Assembly (NCBI GenBank): GCA_018821985.1
Contig: JAHJKP010000044.1
Location: 1 to 64,000, forward strand
Direction of reading: 5' to 3'
DNA: 64,000 nt
Origin: Pseudomonadota bacterium
GTDB lineage: Bacteria; Desulfobacterota; Desulfobulbia; Desulfobulbales; Desulfocapsaceae
Below, one piece after another: positions 45,639-54,311 of this stretch. Numbering within the stretch: position 1 is the stretch's first letter; each line of letters begins with the position of its first letter. The notes beneath the pieces were generated by a model. That model did no database searches. It was given only the letters and a program-made list of their open reading frames with translations, and was not told where the DNA came from. A program made the position numbers and the translations under genes.

Positions 45639-46766
45639 CTATCTGACACTTTTAGTAATTTCAGCAGCGATTTTATTTAAAGGGGCGACTATGTCAGCCA
45701 GACCCTGCTGAATGGGGGCCTTTGGCATTCCATAGACCACACAGGTGGCCTCGTCTTGGGCAATGACAAAGGCCCCCTTTTGTTTCAGTAGCTGCAAACC
45801 CTTTGTGCCATCTGAACCCATTCCGGTCATGATAACAGCAGTTGTACGACCAACATAATAATCACCCACTGAACGAAACAGATAATCGACTGATGGCTTG
45901 CAAGAATTCTCGGGAGGATCGTTGGTGATCTTGATAATTCGATTTTTCCCATCAGCACTGGCCACGAGTTTCATTTGCTTCCCGCCTGGTGCGATATAGA
46001 CTGTGTTGGGCTGGATCGGCTCAGCCTCTTCTGCTTCTTTTACGGTGAGGGCACATTTGGCATCAAGGCTTGCGGCCAGAGATTTGGTGAAAACCGGCGG
46101 CATGTGTTGGACAATGACCACCGGGACACCAAGGTCACCAGGGAGTAGTGGTAACATCTGGCTGAGGGCGTTTGGGCCTCCGGTTGAGATACCGATGGTT
46201 ACAATCTCTGATTTTCCTCTTCGTACAGATGGCCTGGTGGTATTGCTCGTCCCGGTAATTGCTTGAGGACGCAACAGAGTATCAGCTCTTTTCCCCAGAA
46301 GAGTTTTGGGGCGAGTGAATACTCCCCTTGTGCCAAGTAATGAAGAAGCATTCTGTGAATGGCTGAATGCCTCAAGCATTGGCAGCAGGGCCGCCTTTAT
46401 CTGATCCTTCCCTTCTTGCAGAGTGGCACTTTGTGGTTTGAGAATAAAGTCAAAGGCGCCCAGCTCCAGGGCCTTCATGGTCATGTGGCTGCCGTCAGCA
46501 GTGAGCGTTGAGAGCATGATCGCGCCGACACTTGTATGGCTCTTCTGAAGTTCGGCCAACACCTCCAACCCATTCATCTCCGGCATCTCAATATCGAGAG
46601 TGAGCAGATCAGGTTTTAAAGTAGCAATCTTGGACATGGCAATCTTGCCATTATGGGCGATGCCTACAACCTCAACTCCTGGAATCTCAGCCAGGATATC
46701 ACTGACAGCCTTTCGGTAAACAATGGTGTCGTCTACAACTAAAACGCGTAGGTTTTTTGCAAGCAT
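45639..46766 (-). CDS. cheB: Chemotaxis response regulator methylesterase CheB
   Basis: The 375-residue protein has an N-terminal receiver domain (1-120; VVDDTIVYRK, LTLDIEMPEMNG with the phospho-Asp) and a C-terminal methylesterase domain (about 185-375) with the catalytic triad parts: Ser in GISTGGPNAL, His in VQHMPPVF and Asp in MTGMGSDGTKG. It removes methyl groups from receptors upon phosphorylation by CheA. It overlaps closely with cheW (2-base gap) and precedes cheR. Confidence 0.95.
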   Translation of the reverse strand: MLAKNLRVLVVDDTIVYRKAVSDILAEIPGVEVVGIAHNGKIAMSKIATLKPDLLTLDIEMPEMNGLEVLAELQKSHTSVGAIMLSTLTADGSHMTMKALELGAFDFILKPQSATLQEGKDQIKAALLPMLEAFSHSQNASSLLGTRGVFTRPKTLLGKRADTLLRPQAITGTSNTTRPSVRRGKSEIVTIGISTGGPNALSQMLPLLPGDLGVPVVIVQHMPPVFTKSLAASLDAKCALTVKEAEEAEPIQPNTVYIAPGGKQMKLVASADGKNRIIKITNDPPENSCKPSVDYLFRSVGDYYVGRTTAVIMTGMGSDGTKGLQLLKQKGAFVIAQDEATCVVYGMPKAPIQQGLADIVAPLNKIAAEITKSVR

Positions 46767-46768
46767 TA

Positions 46769-47233
46769 TCAGTGGCCTTGTTCCTCGATGCGTAAGACTT
46801 TATTGACATCAAGAATCCCAATAAGCTTGTCGTCAGTTTTATAGACACCAGAAAAAAATTCTCCCTGTATTCCCCCCATATTGGCAGGGGCACGTTCAAT
46901 TTTTTCCGTGTCTGCTGAAATGACATCGCTAAGCCGGGTGACTAGAAGTCCTACATGTTCACCTGGTGAACTTACAATAATGTTTCTCGAACTGAGAGTG
47001 GTATCTGTGGACCCGAGGCCGAGTTTCTTGCCAAGATCGATGATGGTCACAATCTGACCCCGCAGATTCAGGATTCCGGTGACATAGGATGGTGCCTGGG
47101 GAACTTTCGTCATATCCATCAGTTTGTTAATCTCCTGGATCTTCAAGATATCCATTCCGCATAAGGCGTCGCCGATAAAAAATGTAGCCAGTTCGACAAG
47201 TATTTTGTTGGTAGTAGTTTTTGATTCGTTCAT
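46769..47233 (-). CDS. cheW: Chemotaxis coupling protein CheW
   Basis: The 154-residue protein is a single CheW domain: LVELATFFIGDALCGMDILK, VTGILNLRGQIVTIIDLG and the C-terminal KLIGILDVNKVL. It tethers CheA to receptors. It lies 228 bases after cheA and 2 bases before cheB, all on the minus strand, so the operon order is cheA, cheW, cheB, cheR, response regulator. Confidence 0.95.
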   Translation of the reverse strand: MNESKTTTNKILVELATFFIGDALCGMDILKIQEINKLMDMTKVPQAPSYVTGILNLRGQIVTIIDLGKKLGLGSTDTTLSSRNIIVSSPGEHVGLLVTRLSDVISADTEKIERAPANMGGIQGEFFSGVYKTDDKLIGILDVNKVLRIEEQGH

Positions 47234-47460
47234 ATAATCCCTCTTAACAAAGCAATATGGATTGATAAAGAGCAGGCTTCGATCTTCTGGGTAATGCTTA
47301 GGCCGTTTAGGACTGAGTTGTGAATTCTCAGGCTCTTTTTTTTAACGGTCCGTTATGTAATTTCTGCCATATAAAAGTGCAGGATGTGATTGTCAACAAC
47401 GGCTCAGAACGGAAAAAAGGACTACTGAGTTGTTTCCTTGCCGTGTTCATTTACTGATGA

Positions 47461-50298
47461 TCAGAAGAGACGTTTGATGTAATCATGGACACAGGCCATT
47501 AATTTTTCTTTGTCCAGTTTGATATGATATTCATCAATGCCAACGGCCTTGCCTTTGGCGATATCCTCGTCTGCAGCCAGTGTGGTCAGGGCAATAATAG
47601 GAATTTTGTTATACTTGGGATCTTTTCTGATGGTTTCTGTTAACTCAAAGCCATTCATGTTTGGCATCTCAATGTCGGTTACCAGCATGGAGATTTCGTC
47701 AGCGTGTTTTTGCAGTAAATCCCAGGCAATGGCCCCATCTGCTCCTTCAATGACTTTGTATCCTGATTCAGTCATGTAGCTTTTGACCTGATTACGGAAG
47801 AAGTTTGAGTCTTCAGCAATCAGGATTGTGGGTATTACCCCGCTTGTTTTATCAACTTCAAAAACTGGTTTTTCAGCAAACCATTCTGGATAAAGAGTTT
47901 GGACGATCTCAAAGACATCAACGAGCATGGTGGTGTGGGCATCGATGATTATGGAACCCATGATCCCCGGCTGCTTAAGGGTTACTCCATCAATCTCAGA
48001 GGTGATTTCGATGGCATCAATGGGACCAATGGCCAAGAGGCCAATGGGCTTTGAACAGATGTTAAAGACGATAACCAGCAGGTCGTCCTGATCTGCTAAG
48101 GGATGGACTGATGCAATATCATCGACAGTAATCAGGGCAAGGCTTCCCCCTCGGTACTGCATGACCCGTCTGCCACCCATGTCTTCGATCTCTGACCGTT
48201 TGATTTTTTCAATGCGTTCCACCTGATTCAGGGGAACAGCAAACTGCTCATGTTCTGAGTTGCGGAAGATAAGTAAAGCCTGTTTGTCTTTCTGGGCACG
48301 CATGAGTTCTGCGGCAGCCAAAGCAACCTCATTTGCCCTGTCTGTGCCGTCAATGGAGGTAAGGCGCGCCATCCGTGCCAGATTACTCACATCAAGAATC
48401 AAGGCAATGCGGCCATCACCCATGATTGTGGCACCGGCATACCCTTTGCACTGCTGTAGATGTCTGCCCAGAGGTTTGATGACAATCTCCTCTGAATCCT
48501 GCAGACGGTCAACAACAAGGCCATATTTCATGGAGCTGGTAGAAACGACTACGATATTCAGGGCACTTGAGGCAGCGAATCGGCGATCTGTAACGGAGCG
48601 ATCGTCTGTCGTTGATTTATTTACTTCTCCCTGTTTATCCTCACTGGTGGTTTGGAAAAGAGGGGATGTCTTGCCCCGGCGATCAGCAATACTCCCACGT
48701 CTGTCTTCCTTCTGTTCTGCTTCTTCTTGATCCCAGTAGGTGCGTTCTGTTTCTATGACGTCAGCCAATCTGATTAAAGGCAAGAGGTTACCGCGGAGAC
48801 GTACAACTTCAGCATTTCCGACTTTCTCCACCCGCTTTTTTACCTGATTTGCGGGGATACGCAGGAGTTCTTCCAGGTTGACCTGAGGAATGGCGTATCG
48901 TTCGCCGCTGGTGGTGATTATTTGACAGGGAATAATAGCAAGGGTCAATGGAAGTTTGATGGAAATGGTGGTTCCGTTTCCAACCTCGGAGACGATTTCC
49001 ACCTGACCTCCGAGTTTGTCGAGGTTGGTTTTTACGACATCCATGCCAACGCCACGTCCAGAGACGTCTGTGACCTTTTTGGCCATGGAAAAACCTGGCA
49101 GAAAAATAAGATTAACCTTTTCTTTGTCTGACATGATCAAGGCCTGCTCGGAGGTGATCAGGCCTTTGCTGATCGCGCTTGCTGCAAGTGCTTCACCGTC
49201 AAGACCTTTACCATCATCACGGATCTGGATTACAACCTGACCTGCTTCATGGTAAGCTTTCAGGATGATTATGCCTTTCTCTGCCTTGCCCACCAGTTTC
49301 CTGTCTGCGGGCATTTCAATACCATGATCCACCGAATTACGTATCAGATGGGTCAGTGGATCGTTAATGGATTCAATAATGGTCTTGTCCAGTTCAACAT
49401 CGTTACCAACGATGGTCAGCTCAATGGTTTTATTGAGTTGTTTGGAGAGGTCGCGTACCACCCGTGGAAACTTGCTGAACACATTGCCAATGGGCTGCAT
49501 CCTGGTCAACATGATTGCCTCTTGCAGTTCAGAGGTGATCAGGTCAATGCGCTGTCCCACTGCCTCGGCATTGCGCAGGTCGTTTGAACCGATGGTCTGC
49601 AGGAGCTGGTTTCTGCTGAGTACAAGTTCTCCAGCCAGGGTCATGAGTGAATCAAGCAGACTGACATGCACTCTGAGACTGGTATCTGCCTTGACCTGAG
49701 GAGTCTGGACGGTTGATGTAACCTCTGAGGCAACTGGAGGCGGAGTTACTTGTGGCGCTGGCCTGACAACAGGAGGAACTATTGGTTCCGGAGTTGGTGT
49801 GACAGGTTCGGGTGCTGGTTCAGGAATGACAGCTTCGCTTATGACGACAGGTTCGGGTGCTGCTTCAACAACGGGTTCTGGTGTCGGCTTTGGTGCGGCA
49901 GCCTGGACCGCGTTTCCTTCAGCGATGGCATTTAAAGGGATGAGATGTTCTGTAATGTCTTCATCATTGCTGGACTGAATATTGTTGATCATTGCCTCCA
50001 GCTTATCAGAACCCTGGAGAAGGACATTGACGATCTCGGGATTTGGCACAAGTTTTCTGCTGCGTATCATCCCCAGGATATTTTCCATGGCGTGAGACAA
50101 CTCCTGGATCACAGTAAGTCCCATAAAACCAGCTCCCCCTTTGATAGAGTGAGCAGCCCTGAAGACTTTGTTCACCAAGTTTTCATCTATGTTGGCCCCT
50201 GCTTTTTCTATCGCCAGAAGATCAGTTTCAATGTCAGCAAGATGCTCAAGGGATTCTTCGATAAAACCTTGAAGTATTTCATCATCTTCAATTTGCAT
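47461..50298 (-). CDS. cheA: Hybrid chemotaxis histidine kinase CheA with two CheW modules and a REC domain
   Basis: The 945-residue protein contains, in order, an Hpt domain (phospho-His H50 in RAAHSIKGG), a Pro/Glu-rich linker (about 130-205), a dimerisation domain, an HATPase core (HLIRNSVDHGIE, then RDDGKGLD and GRGVGMDVV), a CheW domain interrupted by a polar 50-60-residue insert (around 510-560, with DRR repeats), a second CheW-like domain (about 660-800) and a C-terminal receiver (about 815-945, TDIEMPNMNGFE). The REC tail can be phosphorylated in cis, a hybrid design found in non-flagellar or type IV pili chemosensory systems. It heads the che operon. Confidence 0.93.
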   Translation of the reverse strand: MQIEDDEILQGFIEESLEHLADIETDLLAIEKAGANIDENLVNKVFRAAHSIKGGAGFMGLTVIQELSHAMENILGMIRSRKLVPNPEIVNVLLQGSDKLEAMINNIQSSNDEDITEHLIPLNAIAEGNAVQAAAPKPTPEPVVEAAPEPVVISEAVIPEPAPEPVTPTPEPIVPPVVRPAPQVTPPPVASEVTSTVQTPQVKADTSLRVHVSLLDSLMTLAGELVLSRNQLLQTIGSNDLRNAEAVGQRIDLITSELQEAIMLTRMQPIGNVFSKFPRVVRDLSKQLNKTIELTIVGNDVELDKTIIESINDPLTHLIRNSVDHGIEMPADRKLVGKAEKGIIILKAYHEAGQVVIQIRDDGKGLDGEALAASAISKGLITSEQALIMSDKEKVNLIFLPGFSMAKKVTDVSGRGVGMDVVKTNLDKLGGQVEIVSEVGNGTTISIKLPLTLAIIPCQIITTSGERYAIPQVNLEELLRIPANQVKKRVEKVGNAEVVRLRGNLLPLIRLADVIETERTYWDQEEAEQKEDRRGSIADRRGKTSPLFQTTSEDKQGEVNKSTTDDRSVTDRRFAASSALNIVVVSTSSMKYGLVVDRLQDSEEIVIKPLGRHLQQCKGYAGATIMGDGRIALILDVSNLARMARLTSIDGTDRANEVALAAAELMRAQKDKQALLIFRNSEHEQFAVPLNQVERIEKIKRSEIEDMGGRRVMQYRGGSLALITVDDIASVHPLADQDDLLVIVFNICSKPIGLLAIGPIDAIEITSEIDGVTLKQPGIMGSIIIDAHTTMLVDVFEIVQTLYPEWFAEKPVFEVDKTSGVIPTILIAEDSNFFRNQVKSYMTESGYKVIEGADGAIAWDLLQKHADEISMLVTDIEMPNMNGFELTETIRKDPKYNKIPIIALTTLAADEDIAKGKAVGIDEYHIKLDKEKLMACVHDYIKRLF

Positions 50299-50587
50299 TT
50301 ATTTGGCTCCTTCTGGGAGAAATTGAAAAATAAAAACGATTATCGCCAAGGATACAGATGTTCAAATAAAAACGGCATGGGTTCTGTCCTTTTGGATGAA
50401 GGTGTCTCCATGCTCAAAATATAATTATATCGAATCTATAGCTTTATATATAGTGTATTTTAAAAAAAACAAGAAGAGTAAAAACTACCAACAGTTGTAT
50501 CAATCTAGATCTACAAGTTGTAGAAAGTGATATTGAAAAAATAGCCTTGACTTGTTTTCTGATCTTTTTGTTCAGATAAATAACAGA

Positions 50588-51037
50588 TTACTGAGGCTCT
50601 TTCTCTATGGAAATGACGGAAATATCGTAAAAAAGGTTGTGTCCTGCCAGAGGATGATTGTAATCAACGACAATGGTATCATTGTTAATCTCAACGATCG
50701 TAGCTGGGACTTGATGATCTTGACCATCTTTTTCTACCTTCAGTGAGAGGACCATCCCAATCTGAGGGGTCATTGTGCTGCCGAGGGTGCTTCTGTCGAG
50801 TGTCTGTAGAAGGTCTTTACGACGTGGGCCATATCCCTCGTCAGGCTCAATCTTTACCCGTTTTTGTTCGCCTGGAGACATACCTAGAAGGGCTTGTTCG
50901 AGGGTGGGAGGAAGCTCATGGCTGCCAATGGTAATGACTAACGGTTCAGACTCGTTAGAGTCATGGAAAGTTGTTCCATCTTCAAGTTTCCCGGTACAGC
51001 TGATTGAGACTCTATCGTTTTGTTGTACTTGTTTCAT
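50588..51037 (-). CDS. slyD: FKBP-type peptidyl-prolyl isomerase, SlyD-like
   Basis: The 149-residue product starts MKQVQQNDRVSISCTGKLED and has the FKBP fold with the SlyD-type insert-in-flap region (EPDEGYGPRRKDLLQTLDRS). It isomerises prolyl bonds and acts as a chaperone. It lacks the His/Cys-rich metal-binding tail of E. coli SlyD, so FkpB/SlpA-like naming is also possible. The start at 51037 fits the family; the frame is open 26 codons further upstream. It is 289 bases upstream of cheA on the same strand. Confidence 0.88.
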   Translation of the reverse strand: MKQVQQNDRVSISCTGKLEDGTTFHDSNESEPLVITIGSHELPPTLEQALLGMSPGEQKRVKIEPDEGYGPRRKDLLQTLDRSTLGSTMTPQIGMVLSLKVEKDGQDHQVPATIVEINNDTIVVDYNHPLAGHNLFYDISVISIEKEPQ

Positions 51038-51326
51038 GAGAGGCTTGTTCCATTGAAAGAAAAAGAGAATTGATACGTGATGTTTATTTGCAAAAAAAAA
51101 AAACGTATGTCGCAATTATTTCACATATGTTATCCCATTGTCCCTTATTTGGCAATAAGTGTTGAGCACATTGCTGAGAGACTTCCTGCTGAGGATACTA
51201 GTGAATGTTTTTTTTTTGTGAAAAAATCGCTGTTGCTTGACAAAGAACAGTGATCGGCATAAAGTTATTCTTTTTTCTTAGTTTTTACATGGATGCACTG
51301 ATCTTTTTGAGTAGAGTGAAAAAAGA

Positions 51327-51767
51327 ATGGGAGGGGTTGTCCAAGAACTCATGCGGGTTCAGGATTCTCGGAATAAGATGAATAATTTCAAGTTGTGTTT
51401 TGAAAAATCTGAAAGTGGTCTGTTGCCGGCAATTGCTCAGGATTATCAGAGTGGTGAAGTCCTGATGCTTGCTTATATTAATAGTAAATCATGGGAAAAA
51501 ACGCTGGAGACAGGAAAGGCTCATTACTGGAGTCGTTCACGCAATAAATTGTGGCTCAAAGGTGAATCCTCGGGTCATGTTCAGCTTATTCGTGAGATTC
51601 TGGTTGATTGTGATGCCGATACTGTGGTGTTCAAGGTAGAACAACTTGGGGGTGCCGCCTGTCATACAGGGCATCGCTCATGTTTTTTCCGTCGGATTGA
51701 AGGCGGTGATATCTCTGTTATTGGAACAAGGGTGTTTGATCCGGAAAGTGTATATGGAAAAAAATAA
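51327..51767 (+). CDS. hisI: Phosphoribosyl-AMP cyclohydrolase
   Basis: The enzyme opens the ring of phosphoribosyl-AMP in histidine synthesis. The conserved blocks [39 protein letters not shown] and the metal-binding DCDADT followed by [15 protein letters not shown] are complete. The monofunctional form (about 120-145 residues) is present, without a HisE domain. The start is uncertain: ATG 51327 (146 residues), 51351 or 51378; none has a perfect ribosome site. hisG follows 131 bases later. Confidence 0.94.
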   Translation: MGGVVQELMRVQDSRNKMNNFKLCFEKSESGLLPAIAQDYQSGEVLMLAYINSKSWEKTLETGKAHYWSRSRNKLWLKGESSGHVQLIREILVDCDADTVVFKVEQLGGAACHTGHRSCFFRRIEGGDISVIGTRVFDPESVYGKK

Positions 51768-51898
51768 CTTGTTGTAATCAAGTAGAGTAACTATTCAGGT
51801 GGGGAGGGCAGTCCTTGATTTTTTTATTCTGCCTTTCTAATAAACCACAGTTTCAATAATCTGAGCAGTACTAAAATAGAACGAGTGGAGAGCAGGTC

Positions 51899-52780
51899 AT
51901 GGAGACGATAGAACAACTTAAATTGGGACTTCCTAAAGGAAGTTTGGAGAAGGCAACCATAGAGTTGTTTGAAAAGGCAGGGTGGTTGATCAAACCAAGA
52001 TCGCGTAATTATTTTCCTGAAATTGATGACCCTGAACTGGTCTGTTCTATCTGTAGACCCCAGGAAATGTCAAGATATGTTGAAAGTGGGATGCTTGATG
52101 CCGGAATTACAGGTAAGGATTGGACCATAGAGAATAAGTCAGAGGCGGTGGTTGTCTGTGATCTTGTTTATTCAAAGGTGAGCAGGAGGCCGACACGCTG
52201 GGTTATCGCGGTGGCCGGTGATTCAGCAATTCATACCGTTGAAGACCTGGAAGGAAAAAAGATTTCCACGGAACTGGTGAATGTGACTAGAGATTTTTTT
52301 AAGGAAAGAAATATCAACGTCACTATTGAATTTTCCTGGGGAGCAACGGAGGCCAAAGTGGTCTCGGGGCTTGCGGATGCCGTGGTTGAGGTGACTGAAA
52401 CCGAAAGCACGATCAGGGCTCACGGCCTGCGCATTATTCATGAACTGATGGAGTCTAATACCCAGTTTATTGCCAATAAAGAGGCTTGGGCCGATCCCTG
52501 GAAGCGCGAGAAAATTGAAAATGTCGCCATGCTCCTGCAGGGTGCCTTGAATGCTGATCGGATTGTTGGCCTGAAGATGAATGTCCCTCATGCGCTTCTC
52601 GAGCAGATCATCAACCTGCTTCCCAGTCTTAACGCGCCAACGGTGGCTAATCTTTATCAGCAGGACTGGTATTCGGTGGAAACCGTTGTTTCAGAGGATG
52701 CGGTTCGGGATCTTATCCCAAAATTGAAAAAGAATGGCGCTGAGGGTATTATCGAATATGCCCTGAATAAGGTGATTTGA
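51899..52780 (+). CDS. hisG: ATP phosphoribosyltransferase, long form
   Basis: The 293-residue enzyme performs the first step of histidine synthesis, joining ATP and PRPP. It has [20 protein letters not shown] at the start, VTGKDW-type catalytic elements ([10 protein letters not shown]), the PRPP-binding stretch [20 protein letters not shown] and a C-terminal regulatory ACT-like domain (about 225-293). The length identifies the HisG-long type, which needs no HisZ subunit. It lies between hisI and engB. Confidence 0.95.
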   Translation: METIEQLKLGLPKGSLEKATIELFEKAGWLIKPRSRNYFPEIDDPELVCSICRPQEMSRYVESGMLDAGITGKDWTIENKSEAVVVCDLVYSKVSRRPTRWVIAVAGDSAIHTVEDLEGKKISTELVNVTRDFFKERNINVTIEFSWGATEAKVVSGLADAVVEVTETESTIRAHGLRIIHELMESNTQFIANKEAWADPWKREKIENVAMLLQGALNADRIVGLKMNVPHALLEQIINLLPSLNAPTVANLYQQDWYSVETVVSEDAVRDLIPKLKKNGAEGIIEYALNKVI

Positions 52781-52868
52781 TTTTTTTCTAGTGGAAATTA
52801 TGGCCTGGATTACCTGTGGCTGGCATTGTCTCCTGGTTGTTGTATGAGCCGGGAAGGAAGTACATCGT

Positions 52869-53456
52869 ATGAATTTTGTTGATATTCAGTTTCTTTTAAG
52901 CGTCCATAACCTGTCCCAGCTGCCCGTGCCGTCACTACCGGAGATTGCCTTTGCCGGGCGTTCGAATGTAGGGAAGTCAAGTTTGATGAATACCCTGGTG
53001 GGCAGGAAAAGTCTGGTCAAGGTAAGTGGCCGTCCAGGAAAGACGCAGGGACTCAATTTTTTTGAAGTGGCAGGTAAGGTTTATCTTGTGGATTTGCCCG
53101 GCTATGGCTATGCCAAGGTCGCCAAGGGGATGCAGGATAACTGGCAATCCCTTATCACTTCCTATCTGGAGAGCCGGGAGACGCTCTGCTGTGTTGTGGT
53201 CATTATGGACCTGCGGCATGAAGCCAAGGAGTACGATACCCAGCTTATTGGCTGGCTGCGGGGGAAAAATATTCCTTTTCTGCCGGTTTATACCAAGATG
53301 GATAAATTGTCAGGAAATGAGAGGATCAAGAATGCCAGGATTCTTGATGCTGGCCATGGTATTGACCCAGGGCAGCGGATCCTATTCTCAGCGATGACGG
53401 GGCAAGGGAAGGATGAGCTGGAGAGAGCCCTTGCTTCTTTTTCTAAAGTAGATTAG
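52869..53456 (+). CDS. engB: Ribosome-biogenesis GTPase EngB/YsxC
   Basis: The 195-residue GTPase assists 50S subunit assembly. It shows all G motifs: G1 GRSNVGKSS near 30, G2/G3 with KTQGLNFF and VDLPGYGYAKV, G4 TKMD near 140 and G5 SAMTG near 175. The length is usual (about 195-210). A ribosome site GGGAAGGAAG precedes ATG 52869. It follows hisG by 88 bases. Confidence 0.95.
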   Translation: MNFVDIQFLLSVHNLSQLPVPSLPEIAFAGRSNVGKSSLMNTLVGRKSLVKVSGRPGKTQGLNFFEVAGKVYLVDLPGYGYAKVAKGMQDNWQSLITSYLESRETLCCVVVIMDLRHEAKEYDTQLIGWLRGKNIPFLPVYTKMDKLSGNERIKNARILDAGHGIDPGQRILFSAMTGQGKDELERALASFSKVD

Positions 53457-53566
53457 CTTTTTGATTGTTGGGTAGAAATACGTATATTCTCTTCGTCCGA
53501 TGGAGAGTTTTTTTTATTGACCATCAGATGATTAAATTCCAGATAGGTGTTGGGAGATAAAACACT

Positions 53567-53887
53567 ATGTCATTTCGTTCTGAATGGTCATGTTGGGAGA
53601 TCATGAAGTGTGAGGAGGGCAACAAGTGTCCAGCAAGGGAACAGCCTGATAAAATGTGCTGGGAAATTACTCAAGAGATGGACGCCCGTTCTTTTGATAT
53701 CTGTAAAGATTGTCTGGTCTATGTGAGTCGGCAGAAGGATAGCGGATTTACCAAGGAAGAAATTCTTAGTATTCTGGCCCAGAAGGGAATTAATGTTCTG
53801 GAGCGTCGAAAAACATGCAGATGTTCCCAATTTCAGTTAAGTAATAATCTTGTATCTCTTCGTGCGAAGGGGAATTCTTTTCGTTGA
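53567..53887 (+). CDS. Two-CW domain protein, copy 1
   Basis: The 106-residue cysteine-rich protein reads CWEIMKC...KCPA...MCWEITQ, giving two CW motifs, then CKDCLVYVSRQKDSG and CRCSQF near the end. This pattern fits the small two-CW family of Desulfobacterota and relatives, whose function is unknown; the eight or so Cys suggest metal or FeS binding. It is a close paralogue of the next gene: the N-terminal 50 residues and the SRQK...FTKEEILSI block are nearly the same. The C-terminal tail of about 20 residues is longer than in copy 2. Confidence 0.85.
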   Translation: MSFRSEWSCWEIMKCEEGNKCPAREQPDKMCWEITQEMDARSFDICKDCLVYVSRQKDSGFTKEEILSILAQKGINVLERRKTCRCSQFQLSNNLVSLRAKGNSFR

Positions 53888-53928
53888 ACATCAGATAAAA
53901 AATATAGATCGTTGTCGGGGGTAACATC

Positions 53929-54213
53929 ATGTCACTTCGTTCTGAATGGCCATGCTGGGAAATCATGAAGTGTGATGAGGACAAAAAGTGTCCCGCAAAG
54001 GAACCGTCTGCCAAATTGTGTTGGGAAATTGTTCAGGAAAAGAACATATGTTCTTTTACTATCTGTAAAGATTGTCTGGTTTATGTAAGTCGGCAGAAAA
54101 ATTGCAAGTTTAGTAAGGAAGAGATTCTCAGTATTATGGTTCAGAAGGGAATTGATGTTCTGGATCGTAATACATGTACTTGTCCTCAATTTAAGGACCT
54201 TGAGGAGAAATAG
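53929..54213 (+). CDS. Two-CW domain protein, copy 2
   Basis: The 94-residue product starts MSLRSEWPCWEIMKCDEDKK and repeats the CW, CKDC and CTCPQF motifs of the gene 41 bases upstream. DNA similarity extends into the leader, where both have a CATCAGAT element and a GT(C/T)GGG stretch before the ATG. So a segment of about 350 bases was duplicated in tandem. It is followed by a strong hairpin and the convergent lepA. Metal or cluster binding is inferred only from the cysteines. Confidence 0.85.
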   Translation: MSLRSEWPCWEIMKCDEDKKCPAKEPSAKLCWEIVQEKNICSFTICKDCLVYVSRQKNCKFSKEEILSIMVQKGIDVLDRNTCTCPQFKDLEEK

Positions 54214-54241
54214 AACGTCATTTATTTTTACAGGGATGAAA

Positions 54242-54290
54242 AAGGGGCCAAATCAAGCTGGAGTGAGCATGATTTGGCCCCTTGCTTTTG
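54242..54290. terminator. Bidirectional terminator between the two-CW genes and lepA
   Basis: AAGGGGCCAAATCA (54242-54255) pairs perfectly with TGATTTGGCCCCTT (54270-54283) around a 14-base loop. A GCTTTTG follows on the plus side and an A-rich stretch (TTTTTC on the minus strand) on the other. Confidence 0.85.
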
Positions 54291-54311
54291 AGCAATATGG
54301 TCGGAAGCCTT

